Assembly (NCBI GenBank): GCA_039592335.1 | Contig: JBDHBX010000018.1 | Location: 1-64,000, forward strand | Source: WVYX01 sp039592335 | GTDB taxonomy: Bacteria > Gemmatimonadota > Gemmatimonadetes > Gemmatimonadales > GWC2-71-9 | DNA: 64,000 nt | Reading direction: 5' to 3' | Shown here: piece by piece, positions 30,374 through 38,818 of the stretch | Layout: the number at the start of each line of letters is the position of its first letter | Numbering within the stretch: the first letter of the stretch is position 1 | Notes under the pieces: generated by a model | Database searches by the model: none | What the model was told of the DNA's origin: nothing | What the model saw: only the letters and a program-made list of their open reading frames with translations | Program-made: the position numbers and the translations under genes

Positions 30374-33109
30374 ATGACGTCCACGTTCTCAACGCTTTCA
30401 TTCCTCGGCGCAGGTGTTGCTGCGCTGCTGCTCATCCCCGCCGCCGCCCTCGAGTCCCAGGAGCACTTCGGATTCTACGGGCGCGGTCCATACCGCGCCG
30501 AGGTTCCGCGCCCCGGCGACCTATTGGGGTACGAAGCCGGCGCACGGCACACGCAATACGCCGAGCAACAGGCCGTGCTCGACGCGCTGGTCGCCGCGGC
30601 CCCCGACCGGGTGCGTGCCGAAGTGATCGGTGTGACCGAGGAAGAGCGCACGATGCGGGTGCTGCTGATCTCCTCGCCTGCGAACATCGCCCGCCTCGAC
30701 GAGATCCGGGCCGACGTGGAGCGACTGGCCGACCCCCGTACCACGAGCCCAGAGCAGGCTCAGGCGATCGTGACCCGGGATCCCGTCGTCGTGATGCTCT
30801 CCTACTCGATCCACGGCAACGAACCGGCAGGGTTCGAAGCGGCCATGTGGGTGGCGTATCAACTCCTGGCCTCGGAGGAACCCCGCACGGTCGAGCTGCT
30901 GGAGAATACGCTGGTCGTGCTCAACCCCTCGGCCAATCCTGACGGGCACGAGCGCTTCGCGGTGTGGTACAACTCGCTCTCCATGGCGACCGACGAGCCG
31001 TACTCGTACGAGTGGAACGAGCCGTGGGGCATCTGGGGTCGCTATGGACACTACCGGTTCGACATGAACCGCGACTTCTTCGCGCTCTCCCAGGCTCCCA
31101 CCCGGGCCATCGTCGGCACGATCATGCGCTGGCACCCCCAAGTCTTCGTTGACCTCCACAGCACGACCGAACAGTTCTTCTTCCCGCCCCCTGCCCAGCC
31201 GGTGAACCAGAACCTCCCGGCCGAGTCGGGTCGCTGGATGGAGACGTTCGGCCGCGGCAACGCGGCCGCCTTCGATCGGTTCGGGTGGCAGTACTACTCG
31301 CGCGACATCTTCGATCTGTTCTACGCGGGGTACTTCGACACCGGACCGTCACTGCACGGCGCGACCGGGATGACGTACGAGACCGACGGCGGCAAGGCGC
31401 TCAAGCGGCGACGGGACGACGGTACCGTGATCACCTTCGCCGACGGCATCGCGCACCACTACGTGGCATCCCTGGCCACCATCGAGACAGCCGCTGACAA
31501 CCGGCAGGCCCGGCTCGGCGACTTCTACGACTTCCACCGCTTCGCCATCGCGGAGGCGCGCTCCGCCACGATGAAGCGCGTGGTGATCCTCCCGGACAAC
31601 GACCACACCAATGCGGCACGCCTGGCGACGCTCCTGCTGCACCAGCACGTCCAGGTGAGCCGTCTCGACGCACCGTACAATGCGTCCTCCGCTCACAGCT
31701 ACCTGGCAGGTCCAGGTGCGCGCGGTGAACGCCGTACCCTCCCCGCCGGAGCGCTGGTGGTGGACCTGGCCCAACCCGAGGGCCGCATGGCCCGCGCCCT
31801 GCTCGAGCCGCGGGCCGAGCTGGACGTGGAATTCGTGCAGCGCCAACTGGAGAAGTTCCGGCGCAACCAGCGCCGCGGCTCCAGCGCCATGGGCGAGCGG
31901 TACGAGTTCTACGACCTCACCGCCTGGTCGCTGCCCCTCACGCTCGGACTCGAAGCCTACTGGACCGAGGACCTGCGCGACGTCAGCGCCACCCCGCTCG
32001 TCCTCCCCGAGAGCGGGGATCCGGTGCGCGCCCTCGCTCCTGCGGGGGGCGTGACCGGCCGCGGACGCTCTGCCTACGTCTTTCCCAACGACCGCCAGGC
32101 TGCCACGCAGCTGGCCATGTCGCTGTTGCGGGAGGACTTCGTGGTGAACGTGAGCAGACAGCCGCTCCGGGCGGATGGCCGCAGCTTCCCACGCGGCACC
32201 TTCGTCATCCGCACGTCGCGCAACCCTGAGTCCCTACACGACCGGGTGGCGGCGCTCGCCTCGGAGATCGGGGTGCCGGTGACCGCGGTGCAGTCGGCCT
32301 TCCCCGACAGCGGGCAGGTGGGCGTGGGGTCACAGAGCGTGGACCCGGTCTTCGCGCCGCGGATCGCGGTGGCGTCGGGGCGCGGCATCAGCATCACGAG
32401 CTACGGGGCCCTGTGGCATTTCCTGGAGGCGGAGCTCGGGCAGCCCTTCGTTCCAGTGCCGCTGAGCTGGATCGGTGGCATGTACACGCTCGCCGACTAC
32501 AACGTGTTCATCGTCCCCAGCGGCAGCGCCGGGACGATCCGGCGCGAGTTGGGTGCGCGGGGTATCGAGCGGCTCAAGCAGTGGGTGCGTGACGGCGGTG
32601 TGCTCATCGCGTACGACAACGCCGCACTCTTTCCCGGTCACGAGGACGTCGGGCTGAGTACCGTGGAGCGACTCGGCCCGGAGGAGGACAAGGACAGCCT
32701 CCCGAGCGGCCCGGAGCTCACACCGCCGCTGGCATCCCCCTCCGCCGAGCCCGATCGCTCAGAGTACGTTCCCGGGTCGATCTTTCGCGCGACGCTCGAT
32801 CGGAGCCATTGGCTGACTCTGGGCTACCGCCAGCAGACCCTGCCGGTGATGCTGCGGGGCGGCACCTTCCTGGTGCCATCCGAGGACGGCGACAACCCGG
32901 TGGCGTTCGTGGGTGACTCGCTGCTGCTTGCCGGCTTCGCGTGGCCCGACCACACAGAGCGGCTGCTGGGGGAGACCGTCTATGCCACGGCGGAACGTCA
33001 GGGCCGGGGACAGGTAGTACTCCTAGCGGAGGATCCTCTCTACCGGGCCTTTTGGCGTGGGCCGGCCCGGTTACTCACGAACGCGATACTGTTTGGCACC
33101 GGACGGTAG
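30374..33109 (+). CDS. M14-family zinc carboxypeptidase-like protein
   Basis: This 911-residue exported protein has a signal peptide ending AAALES. The peptidase domain (about 55-390) shows the M14 zinc motif SIHGNEPAG (His and Glu), a later VFVDLHSTTEQFFFPPP (third zinc ligand His), MNRDFF with substrate-binding Arg, and GMTYETDGG with the catalytic Glu. The remaining 500 residues hold a DJ-1/class-I-amidotransferase-like and other beta-rich regions. Such large M14 proteins are frequent in Gemmatimonadota and Bacteroidota and probably digest proteins in the periplasm or outside. Confidence 0.9.
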   Translation: MTSTFSTLSFLGAGVAALLLIPAAALESQEHFGFYGRGPYRAEVPRPGDLLGYEAGARHTQYAEQQAVLDALVAAAPDRVRAEVIGVTEEERTMRVLLISSPANIARLDEIRADVERLADPRTTSPEQAQAIVTRDPVVVMLSYSIHGNEPAGFEAAMWVAYQLLASEEPRTVELLENTLVVLNPSANPDGHERFAVWYNSLSMATDEPYSYEWNEPWGIWGRYGHYRFDMNRDFFALSQAPTRAIVGTIMRWHPQVFVDLHSTTEQFFFPPPAQPVNQNLPAESGRWMETFGRGNAAAFDRFGWQYYSRDIFDLFYAGYFDTGPSLHGATGMTYETDGGKALKRRRDDGTVITFADGIAHHYVASLATIETAADNRQARLGDFYDFHRFAIAEARSATMKRVVILPDNDHTNAARLATLLLHQHVQVSRLDAPYNASSAHSYLAGPGARGERRTLPAGALVVDLAQPEGRMARALLEPRAELDVEFVQRQLEKFRRNQRRGSSAMGERYEFYDLTAWSLPLTLGLEAYWTEDLRDVSATPLVLPESGDPVRALAPAGGVTGRGRSAYVFPNDRQAATQLAMSLLREDFVVNVSRQPLRADGRSFPRGTFVIRTSRNPESLHDRVAALASEIGVPVTAVQSAFPDSGQVGVGSQSVDPVFAPRIAVASGRGISITSYGALWHFLEAELGQPFVPVPLSWIGGMYTLADYNVFIVPSGSAGTIRRELGARGIERLKQWVRDGGVLIAYDNAALFPGHEDVGLSTVERLGPEEDKDSLPSGPELTPPLASPSAEPDRSEYVPGSIFRATLDRSHWLTLGYRQQTLPVMLRGGTFLVPSEDGDNPVAFVGDSLLLAGFAWPDHTERLLGETVYATAERQGRGQVVLLAEDPLYRAFWRGPARLLTNAILFGTGR

Positions 33110-33681
33110 GACGACGCTGGCCGCGGCAGCCACCCGTTGGCCACGTCGGCTCCAACCTCAGCGGGGCGTTCTTCGGCACGGAGGGCTCGAGCGACTTCGT
33201 CTGGGGCCCGATGGTCGGCGGCTTCGCCAATTTCCTGTTCCACCCCAACGTGAATCTCCGCCTCGAGATCAACTACGTATCCAAGGGTGGGGCGGGGCTG
33301 AGAGCTGTGACCGGTGACACGCTGGATTTCGATCTGGTGTACTTCGAGCTCCCCGCAGTGGTAGAGGTCGGCCTCAAGCGCGGCCAGCTCTACGGCGGCC
33401 TGTATGGCGGGGTCGCAATGGGCTACAACATCGGCTGCGACGTGACGGAGCCGGACGGCAGGACGCTCGACTGCTTCGAGTCGAGCCTCGCCTCGGAGCC
33501 CGAGGCGTTGGAATGGTCGGTTCCCATTGGCGCCACAGTGGGGTTCGACCTCGGCAAGGTGCTACTCTTCGTGGACGGGCGGTATTCCATTGGCCTTTCG
33601 AGAGTCCCGCGAACCCAGGTGGCCGAGTTCAAGAATCGCAGCTGGCAGTTCTTGGTGAGGGTGGGATTCCCGATCGGGTAA
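33110..33681 (+). pseudogene. outer-membrane beta-barrel (porin-like) protein without its 5' end
   Basis: From about 33128 an open frame encodes a PorT/OmpW-like beta-barrel: VGSNLSGAFFGTEGSSDFVWGPMVGGF, then LRLEINYVSKGGAGL, YFELPAVVEVGLKRGQLYGGLYGG and the terminal NRSWQFLVRVGFPIG. The expected signal peptide is missing: the frame emerges inside the end of the M14 gene with no good start before an internal ATG at 33211. The gene was probably truncated when the M14 gene was joined to it. Without export it cannot form a barrel. Confidence 0.65.
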
Positions 33682-33708
33682 GGCTACCTGACAGGAGGGC
33701 GCGAAACG

Positions 33709-33742
33709 CACGAGGGCGGCACCAACGGTGCCGCCCTTCGTG
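33709..33742. terminator. bidirectional terminator
   Basis: GGGCGGCACC (33714-33723) pairs perfectly with GGTGCCGCCC (33727-33736) around AAC. The stem extends into CACGA/TTCGTG with one bulge. It separates the convergent porin-like and PDZ-protein genes. Confidence 0.82.
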
Positions 33743-33769
33743 TTGCCACAGCTCTGGGAGGACGCGGCG

Positions 33770-34843
33770 CTACCAGCTGTCCGGCACCGGCTCGCTCCGC
33801 CACAGGAACCCGCCGTCCCGCTCGGGAACCGTGATCGTAATCGTCTGACGGCGCTGGTTCCGCATGATCTCGACGCTCATCGACTCGCCCGGCTCGTACG
33901 ACCGCATGATGCGCAACGCGTGCCGTGCGTCGGTGGGCTCACGCCCGCCGATGCTCAGGATGACGTCGCCGCTCCTGAGGTCGAGCTCTTCGTCCCGCGG
34001 CGCACTCACCACGAGCAGCCCCTCGCTGGTCCCGAAGTACTCCCCCAGCTCATCGTCGAGCGTCACCAGCTCGATACCGAGCCAGCGGTGGGGCAAGGCC
34101 CACTCGACCGCCGGGACACGAACTGACCACTCCGACGGTGCAACGTAGCCGATCTCGGGGACCTCGCGGATATCGATCCGGGTCTCGGGGCTGGCGAAGA
34201 CCCCGAAGGAGTAGGCACGTGAATCCAGCTGCCGCAGCACGACGTCGGCCGTGTGCGTCTCGTCGCCCCGGCGATACTCCACCCGCATCGTGTCGCCTTC
34301 CTCATGCTCCCGAATGGCAGCCACCAGCTTGTCGCCCGGCGAATCGTCCCGCCGCCCGGTCCGCACCAGGGACTTGCCGTCGGCGCTCGTGATGATGTCG
34401 CCCGACTGGAGACCGGCCTCGTCCGCCGGGCCATCCGGCGTGATCCCCTGCAGCACGGCACCGATGGGATCGGTCTCGGTGTTCCAGTCGTCCGAGCCGA
34501 GGAACACGCCCATGCGTGGCCGACCGAGGCTCACGACCACGTTGGCCTCGCCGCTCGGAAGGACACGAATGCGCTCCGTGATGGTGCGGAGCTCATCATC
34601 GCGTAGCTGTCGCTGAGCCATGCGTAGGGACAACATGGCTTCCCGCATGGCGAGGCTGGCGGCATCGATCTCGGTCTGCTGCAACTGCTCGAGCGCCCGC
34701 TGCAGCTCTCGCTGCGCCTCCTGGACGCGGCGTACGGCCTCCTGAACCTCATACTCCCGCTCCGGCTCCTGCGCCAGGACCGTGGCCGGCCGGCCCATCA
34801 ACACGGCCAACCCAATCAATGTCAACATTCTGAGTTTCATCAT
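33770..34843 (-). CDS. exported double-PDZ protein
   Basis: This 357-residue protein has a signal peptide (ending ATVLAQ), a coiled-coil region (VQEAVRRVQEAQRELQRALEQLQ, about 30-95) and a PDZ domain with MGVFLGSDDW and GPADEAGLQSGDIITSADG. A second PDZ domain follows with WLGIELVTL and LDLRSGDVILSIGGREP. There is no protease domain. It lies in the same direction after sigma and anti-sigma genes and could be the envelope sensor or adaptor for that pair, as PDZ proteins are in other envelope-stress pathways. Two ATGs (34843, 34840) follow AAAGGAGC. Confidence 0.87.
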   Translation of the reverse strand: MMKLRMLTLIGLAVLMGRPATVLAQEPEREYEVQEAVRRVQEAQRELQRALEQLQQTEIDAASLAMREAMLSLRMAQRQLRDDELRTITERIRVLPSGEANVVVSLGRPRMGVFLGSDDWNTETDPIGAVLQGITPDGPADEAGLQSGDIITSADGKSLVRTGRRDDSPGDKLVAAIREHEEGDTMRVEYRRGDETHTADVVLRQLDSRAYSFGVFASPETRIDIREVPEIGYVAPSEWSVRVPAVEWALPHRWLGIELVTLDDELGEYFGTSEGLLVVSAPRDEELDLRSGDVILSIGGREPTDARHALRIMRSYEPGESMSVEIMRNQRRQTITITVPERDGGFLWRSEPVPDSW

Positions 34844-34917
34844 CGTTCTCACTGCTCCTTTACTGCTCAACGATGCGTAGCCAGCGATCAGGGTCGCGCG
34901 GCCGCACTCGCATGATC

Positions 34918-35511
34918 TCAATGTCCGACGTATGCGGTCTGCTGCACGTGCGTCACCACCAGCTGATTCACCAGTATCACGCGCTCCTCCCACAGGTCTC
35001 GCAGCTCGACCGTCACGTGGCCGCCCGTCTGGACCGTGGCGATGCCGGCATCGATCACCGCGATGCGATCCTCCAGCCCGACGATCACCACCAGCACCCG
35101 CCCGTTCACCACACGACGCTCGCGCTCGACTTCGTGCAGCACCTGTTCCAGCTGGTGCGACTCCTGCTTGAGCTCGTCCACTTCCTGCGCAATCGCCGCA
35201 TCCGGACCGGACCCCCTCACACCGGGGATGCCGATCATGAGTGCCAGCGCGGCGGCCGCCGCCAGGGCGGCCCCACCCGCTCGCTGCCACCGACTGCGGC
35301 GGCGCGCTTGCGCCAGGGTGTCACGGACCACTGGCCAGCGGTCGCGCGGCGGCGTGAAGCTCGGCAACGCCTTTAGTACCGCCACCCGCTGGTGCAGTCG
35401 GTCGAGCTCGGCGCGGCAGGCATCGCACTCGTCCACGTGCGCGCGCGCCACGGCCGACCCCTCACCGTCCCGCAGGTCCAACAGCTCCGCGATCGTGCAA
35501 TGTCTCAGCAT
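34918..35511 (-). CDS. anti-sigma factor with zinc finger (zf-HC2 type)
   Basis: This 197-residue protein begins with a zf-HC2-like anti-sigma domain: LRHCTIAELLDLRDGEG, then ARAHVDECDACRAELDRL (H-x-x-x-C-x-x-C). A single membrane helix (AALAAAAALALMIGIPGV, about 80-97) and a periplasmic coiled-coil domain follow. It would hold the sigma factor encoded just upstream at the inner membrane. Its start overlaps the sigma gene stop by seven bases. Confidence 0.87.
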   Translation of the reverse strand: MLRHCTIAELLDLRDGEGSAVARAHVDECDACRAELDRLHQRVAVLKALPSFTPPRDRWPVVRDTLAQARRRSRWQRAGGAALAAAAALALMIGIPGVRGSGPDAAIAQEVDELKQESHQLEQVLHEVERERRVVNGRVLVVIVGLEDRIAVIDAGIATVQTGGHVTVELRDLWEERVILVNQLVVTHVQQTAYVGH

Positions 35512-36056
35512 TGCGCCTCCTCACCGAGCATCTTCCGCAGCCGCGCATGTGCCCGCGACAACTGCGACTTGGAGAAGCTGACTGTCTTGCTCATCTGCTC
35601 GGCAATCTCCTCGTGGGTGAACCCTTCCACATCGTGCAGCCAAACCACCGCCCTAGAGGTCTCCGACAGTTGGTTCAGCGCGGCCTCCAGATCCATCTGC
35701 AGGCCCGTGTCTCCATCCAGCCTGCCGGCCCAGCCGCTGTCCTCCAGGAATTCCTCCGTCTGTCGGTACTTCTCGTAGCGGATCCGGATCAGCGCCTTGC
35801 TGGACGCGATCCGCTTGATCCATGCCGTGAGGCTGCCCGGCCCGGTCCCCCGGAACTTCTTGAAGCTGCGGCAGACCTCCAGGAACGTCTCCTGCATCAC
35901 CTCTTCGGCATCCTCCGGACTCCGGCATATCCGCCGCGCCAGCGTGTAGACCGTGCCCTCGTAGGCGCGGTACACCCGCTCGAGTGCAGCCAGATCGCCG
36001 GACTTGGCCCGGTGGATCGCCAGATCGTCCAATGCGGCCAGGGTGATGTCTGCCAT
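35505..36056 (-). CDS. ECF-type RNA polymerase sigma factor
   Basis: This 183-residue protein has sigma region 2 (ALERVYRAYEGTVYTLARRICRSPEDAEEVMQETFLEV, in parts) and region 4 (LSETSRAVVWLHDVEGFTHEEIAEQM and SKSQLSRAHARLRKML). The linker between them is longer than usual. It probably directs an envelope stress response under control of the overlapping anti-sigma gene. The ATG at 36056 is chosen over an earlier in-frame ATG that would add a Pro/Arg-rich leader. Confidence 0.9.
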   Translation of the reverse strand: MADITLAALDDLAIHRAKSGDLAALERVYRAYEGTVYTLARRICRSPEDAEEVMQETFLEVCRSFKKFRGTGPGSLTAWIKRIASSKALIRIRYEKYRQTEEFLEDSGWAGRLDGDTGLQMDLEAALNQLSETSRAVVWLHDVEGFTHEEIAEQMSKTVSFSKSQLSRAHARLRKMLGEEAQC

Positions 36057-36134
36057 TCCCGTCAAGATAGACGCCCGGGGGGGTGGGAAGGTCGCAGGCC
36101 GCCCCACCCTGCCCCACTCCGGGGAAGGGGAAAG

Positions 36135-36253
36135 GGGGAACAGGGAACCGCACCACCACCCCGGAATCCGTAACCGCCTATGGATTATATGGTTGCGGGA
36201 ACCACGGGGTTCCGGGCACCACCCGTCGTGCCTCTTCCTGTTCCCTGTTCCCC
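36135..36253. repeat. 14-bp perfect inverted repeat
   Basis: GGGGAACAGGGAAC (36135-36148) is mirrored by GTTCCCTGTTCCCC (36240-36253), with 91 bases between. It lies in a 260-base gap with no gene, between the sigma factor start and the leuS end. A REP-like or scar element is possible; I see no other feature in the gap. Confidence 0.5.
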
Positions 36254-36316
36254 GACAAGAAGAGCGGGAAGCGAACCCACGCTCGCTCCCCGCTACCGCC
36301 CCGACTGCTACCCTGT

Positions 36317-38755
36317 TTACACCACCAGATTCACCAGCCGATCGGGCACGTAGATCGTCTTGCGTGGCTGCCTACCCTCCGTGAAGCGCTGCACGGCCTC
36401 CTCGGCGAGTGCCCGTGCCACGGCCTCTTCCTGGGAGATACCCGGCGCCACCCGGAGGCGACCCCGCACCTTGCCGTTCACCTGCACCACCAGCTCAAGC
36501 TGCTCCTCCTGGGCAAGCGCCTCGTCGTACGCCGGCCACGGCGCGTCGAACACGCTGGTGCGGTGTCCCAACCGCTCCCAGCACTCCTCGGCAAGGTGCG
36601 GCGCCAGGGGACCCAGCATGATGGCCAGCGGCTCGAGCAACGCTCCCGGCAGGCCCGCGTCTCCATCCCTCCCCGCGCGCAGGACGTTCACGTACTCCAT
36701 GAGTTTTGAGATGGCCGTGTTGTAGCGCAGTGCCTCGAGGTCCGTGCCCACACCGTGAATCGTCTGGTGCAGCTTGCGGTTGGCATCAGGATGGTCGTCG
36801 GCCCGGCCCTCCTCTGCTGATGCCACCAGGCTCCAGGCCTTGTCGAGGAAGCGCCGGATCCCGGAGATCCCCTCGTCGCGGAAGTCGCCACCCTCCTGGT
36901 AGGGTCCGAGGAACATGAGATACATACGAAACGTGTCGGCGCCCCACTTGCCGATGTACTCGTCCGGCACCACCACATTGCCGCGCGACTTCGACATCTT
37001 CGCCCCGTCCTTCACGATGGTACCGTGCGCGCGGAATCGCGCAAAGGGCTCCTCGAAGGGCAGGTGCCCGAGGTCGTGCAGCGCCATGGAGATGAATCGC
37101 GAGTACATCAGGTGCAGCACGGCGTGCTCGTTCCCACCGATGTACGAGTTCACCGGGAGCCACTTCTCAGTAAGCTCCTGGTCGAAGGGTCGGTCGTCGT
37201 ACTCGGTCGACGGGTACCGCAAGAAGTACCACGCCGAGTCGAGGAACGTGTCGGAGACATCGGTCTCGCGCCGCGCTTCCTTGCCGCATGTAGGGCACGG
37301 CACCTTGTACCACTCCTCCACCCGCGCCAGCGGGGACACGCCCGACTCGTCGGGGCGGAAATCCTCTAGCGGCGGCAGCAGCACCGGAAGATCCTGCTCC
37401 GGCACTCCCACGACCCCGCAGTCATCACAGTAGATGGCGGGGATGGGCGGGCCCCAGTACCGCTGCCGTGAGATGCACCAATCGTGCAGCCGGTACTGGA
37501 GCTGCTTCTTGCCGGCATGTTGCTGCTCGAGCCAGGCTGTGATCGCCGGAACCGCCTCGGTGCAGGGCATCCCGTCGAACTGACCCGAATTGATCATCGT
37601 GCCGTCCCAGCCGACAAAGCCGATACCTTCGTGGGCGGGGTCGTCGGGCTGGACCACCTGCCGCACTTCGAGATCGAACTTGTGCGCGAACTCGAGGTCC
37701 CGCGCATCGTGCCCGGGCACCGCCATGATCGCTCCGGTACCGTATTCCATCAGCACGTAGTCGGCGATCCAGATGGGAATCGACTCGCCCGTCGCCGGGT
37801 TGCGGGCATATGCCCCCGTGAAGACCCCGGTCTTCTCCTTCTCTCCCACGCGGCGCGATACGATGTCCATGGCGGCTGCCAGCCGCTGGTACTCGTGCAC
37901 CACCTGCCGCTGTTCCTGCGTGGTGAGCTTGCGCACCAGCGGATGCTCCGGCGCCAGCACCATGTAGGTGGCGCCGAAGATGGTATCGGGACGCGTGGTG
38001 AACACCGTGATGGGCGTGCCCGTGGGCGTCTCGAACACCAGCTCGGCACCCTCGGAGCGGCCGATCCAGTTCACCTGCATCGTGCGGGTGGACTCCGACC
38101 AGTCGAGCCACTCATGGTTCTGCAGCAGCCGCTCCACGTAGTCGGTGATCTTGAAGAACCACTGCTCCAGGAACCGCTGGTGCACGACCGTACCGGGATG
38201 CCGCTCGCAGTGGCCGTCGATCACCTGCTCGTTGGCGAGTACCGTCTTGCACTCGGGGCACCAGTTCACCGGTGCCTTCTTGCGCACGGCCAAGCCGGCG
38301 TCGAACAGCTTGAGGAAGATCCACTGGGTCCACTTGTAGTACCGCGGATCCGTGGTAGAGACCTCGTGGTCCCAGTCCAGCATCAACCCGCACCGCTGCA
38401 GTTGCTCCCGGAATCGCGCGATGTTCCGCGGGATCAGCTCTGCCGGGTGCGTGTTGACCCTGAGGGCGTAGTTCTCCGAGTGGATGCCGAAGGCATCGAA
38501 CCCGATGGGCTCGAACACGTTCTCACCCTGGAGGCGGCGGTACCGTCCGTAGACGTCGGCGCCCACGAAGGCGAACACGTTTCCCACGTGGAGCCCCTCG
38601 GCCGACGGGTAGGGATACATCATGAGGTTGTAGTACGGCCGCTCGGCCCCGTGCAGGTCGGTCGCGTTCGTGCGCCGCTCCTCCCACCGGCGGCGCCACT
38701 TAGCCTCCACAACCTGCGGGTCGTACGTCTCGATCTCGGTCCGTTCGGCTGGCAT
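36317..38755 (-). CDS. leuS: leucyl-tRNA synthetase
   Basis: This 812-residue class I synthetase charges tRNALeu in the cytosol. The ATP-site motif appears as YPYPSAEGLHVGN (the HIGH equivalent, near 47-59) and the second as KMSKSRGNVV. The tryptophan-rich zinc region with WCPECKTVLANEQV, the CP1 editing domain with TRPDTIFGATYMVL (T-rich editing pocket) and a C-terminal anticodon-binding domain are all present. The length is standard for bacterial LeuRS. It is divergent from the chemoreceptor gene that follows. Confidence 0.97.
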   Translation of the reverse strand: MPAERTEIETYDPQVVEAKWRRRWEERRTNATDLHGAERPYYNLMMYPYPSAEGLHVGNVFAFVGADVYGRYRRLQGENVFEPIGFDAFGIHSENYALRVNTHPAELIPRNIARFREQLQRCGLMLDWDHEVSTTDPRYYKWTQWIFLKLFDAGLAVRKKAPVNWCPECKTVLANEQVIDGHCERHPGTVVHQRFLEQWFFKITDYVERLLQNHEWLDWSESTRTMQVNWIGRSEGAELVFETPTGTPITVFTTRPDTIFGATYMVLAPEHPLVRKLTTQEQRQVVHEYQRLAAAMDIVSRRVGEKEKTGVFTGAYARNPATGESIPIWIADYVLMEYGTGAIMAVPGHDARDLEFAHKFDLEVRQVVQPDDPAHEGIGFVGWDGTMINSGQFDGMPCTEAVPAITAWLEQQHAGKKQLQYRLHDWCISRQRYWGPPIPAIYCDDCGVVGVPEQDLPVLLPPLEDFRPDESGVSPLARVEEWYKVPCPTCGKEARRETDVSDTFLDSAWYFLRYPSTEYDDRPFDQELTEKWLPVNSYIGGNEHAVLHLMYSRFISMALHDLGHLPFEEPFARFRAHGTIVKDGAKMSKSRGNVVVPDEYIGKWGADTFRMYLMFLGPYQEGGDFRDEGISGIRRFLDKAWSLVASAEEGRADDHPDANRKLHQTIHGVGTDLEALRYNTAISKLMEYVNVLRAGRDGDAGLPGALLEPLAIMLGPLAPHLAEECWERLGHRTSVFDAPWPAYDEALAQEEQLELVVQVNGKVRGRLRVAPGISQEEAVARALAEEAVQRFTEGRQPRKTIYVPDRLVNLVV

Positions 38756-38818
38756 AGCACGCGTAATTTACCACCGCTTGCTCCCCCTGGAAGCCCGCCG
38801 TAGGTTTGGCGCAACCGT

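Noticed and set aside
37484..38803. Long plus-strand frame opposite leuS
   Set aside because: It is antisense to a conserved synthetase and has no recognisable domain; it is a GC-frame artefact.
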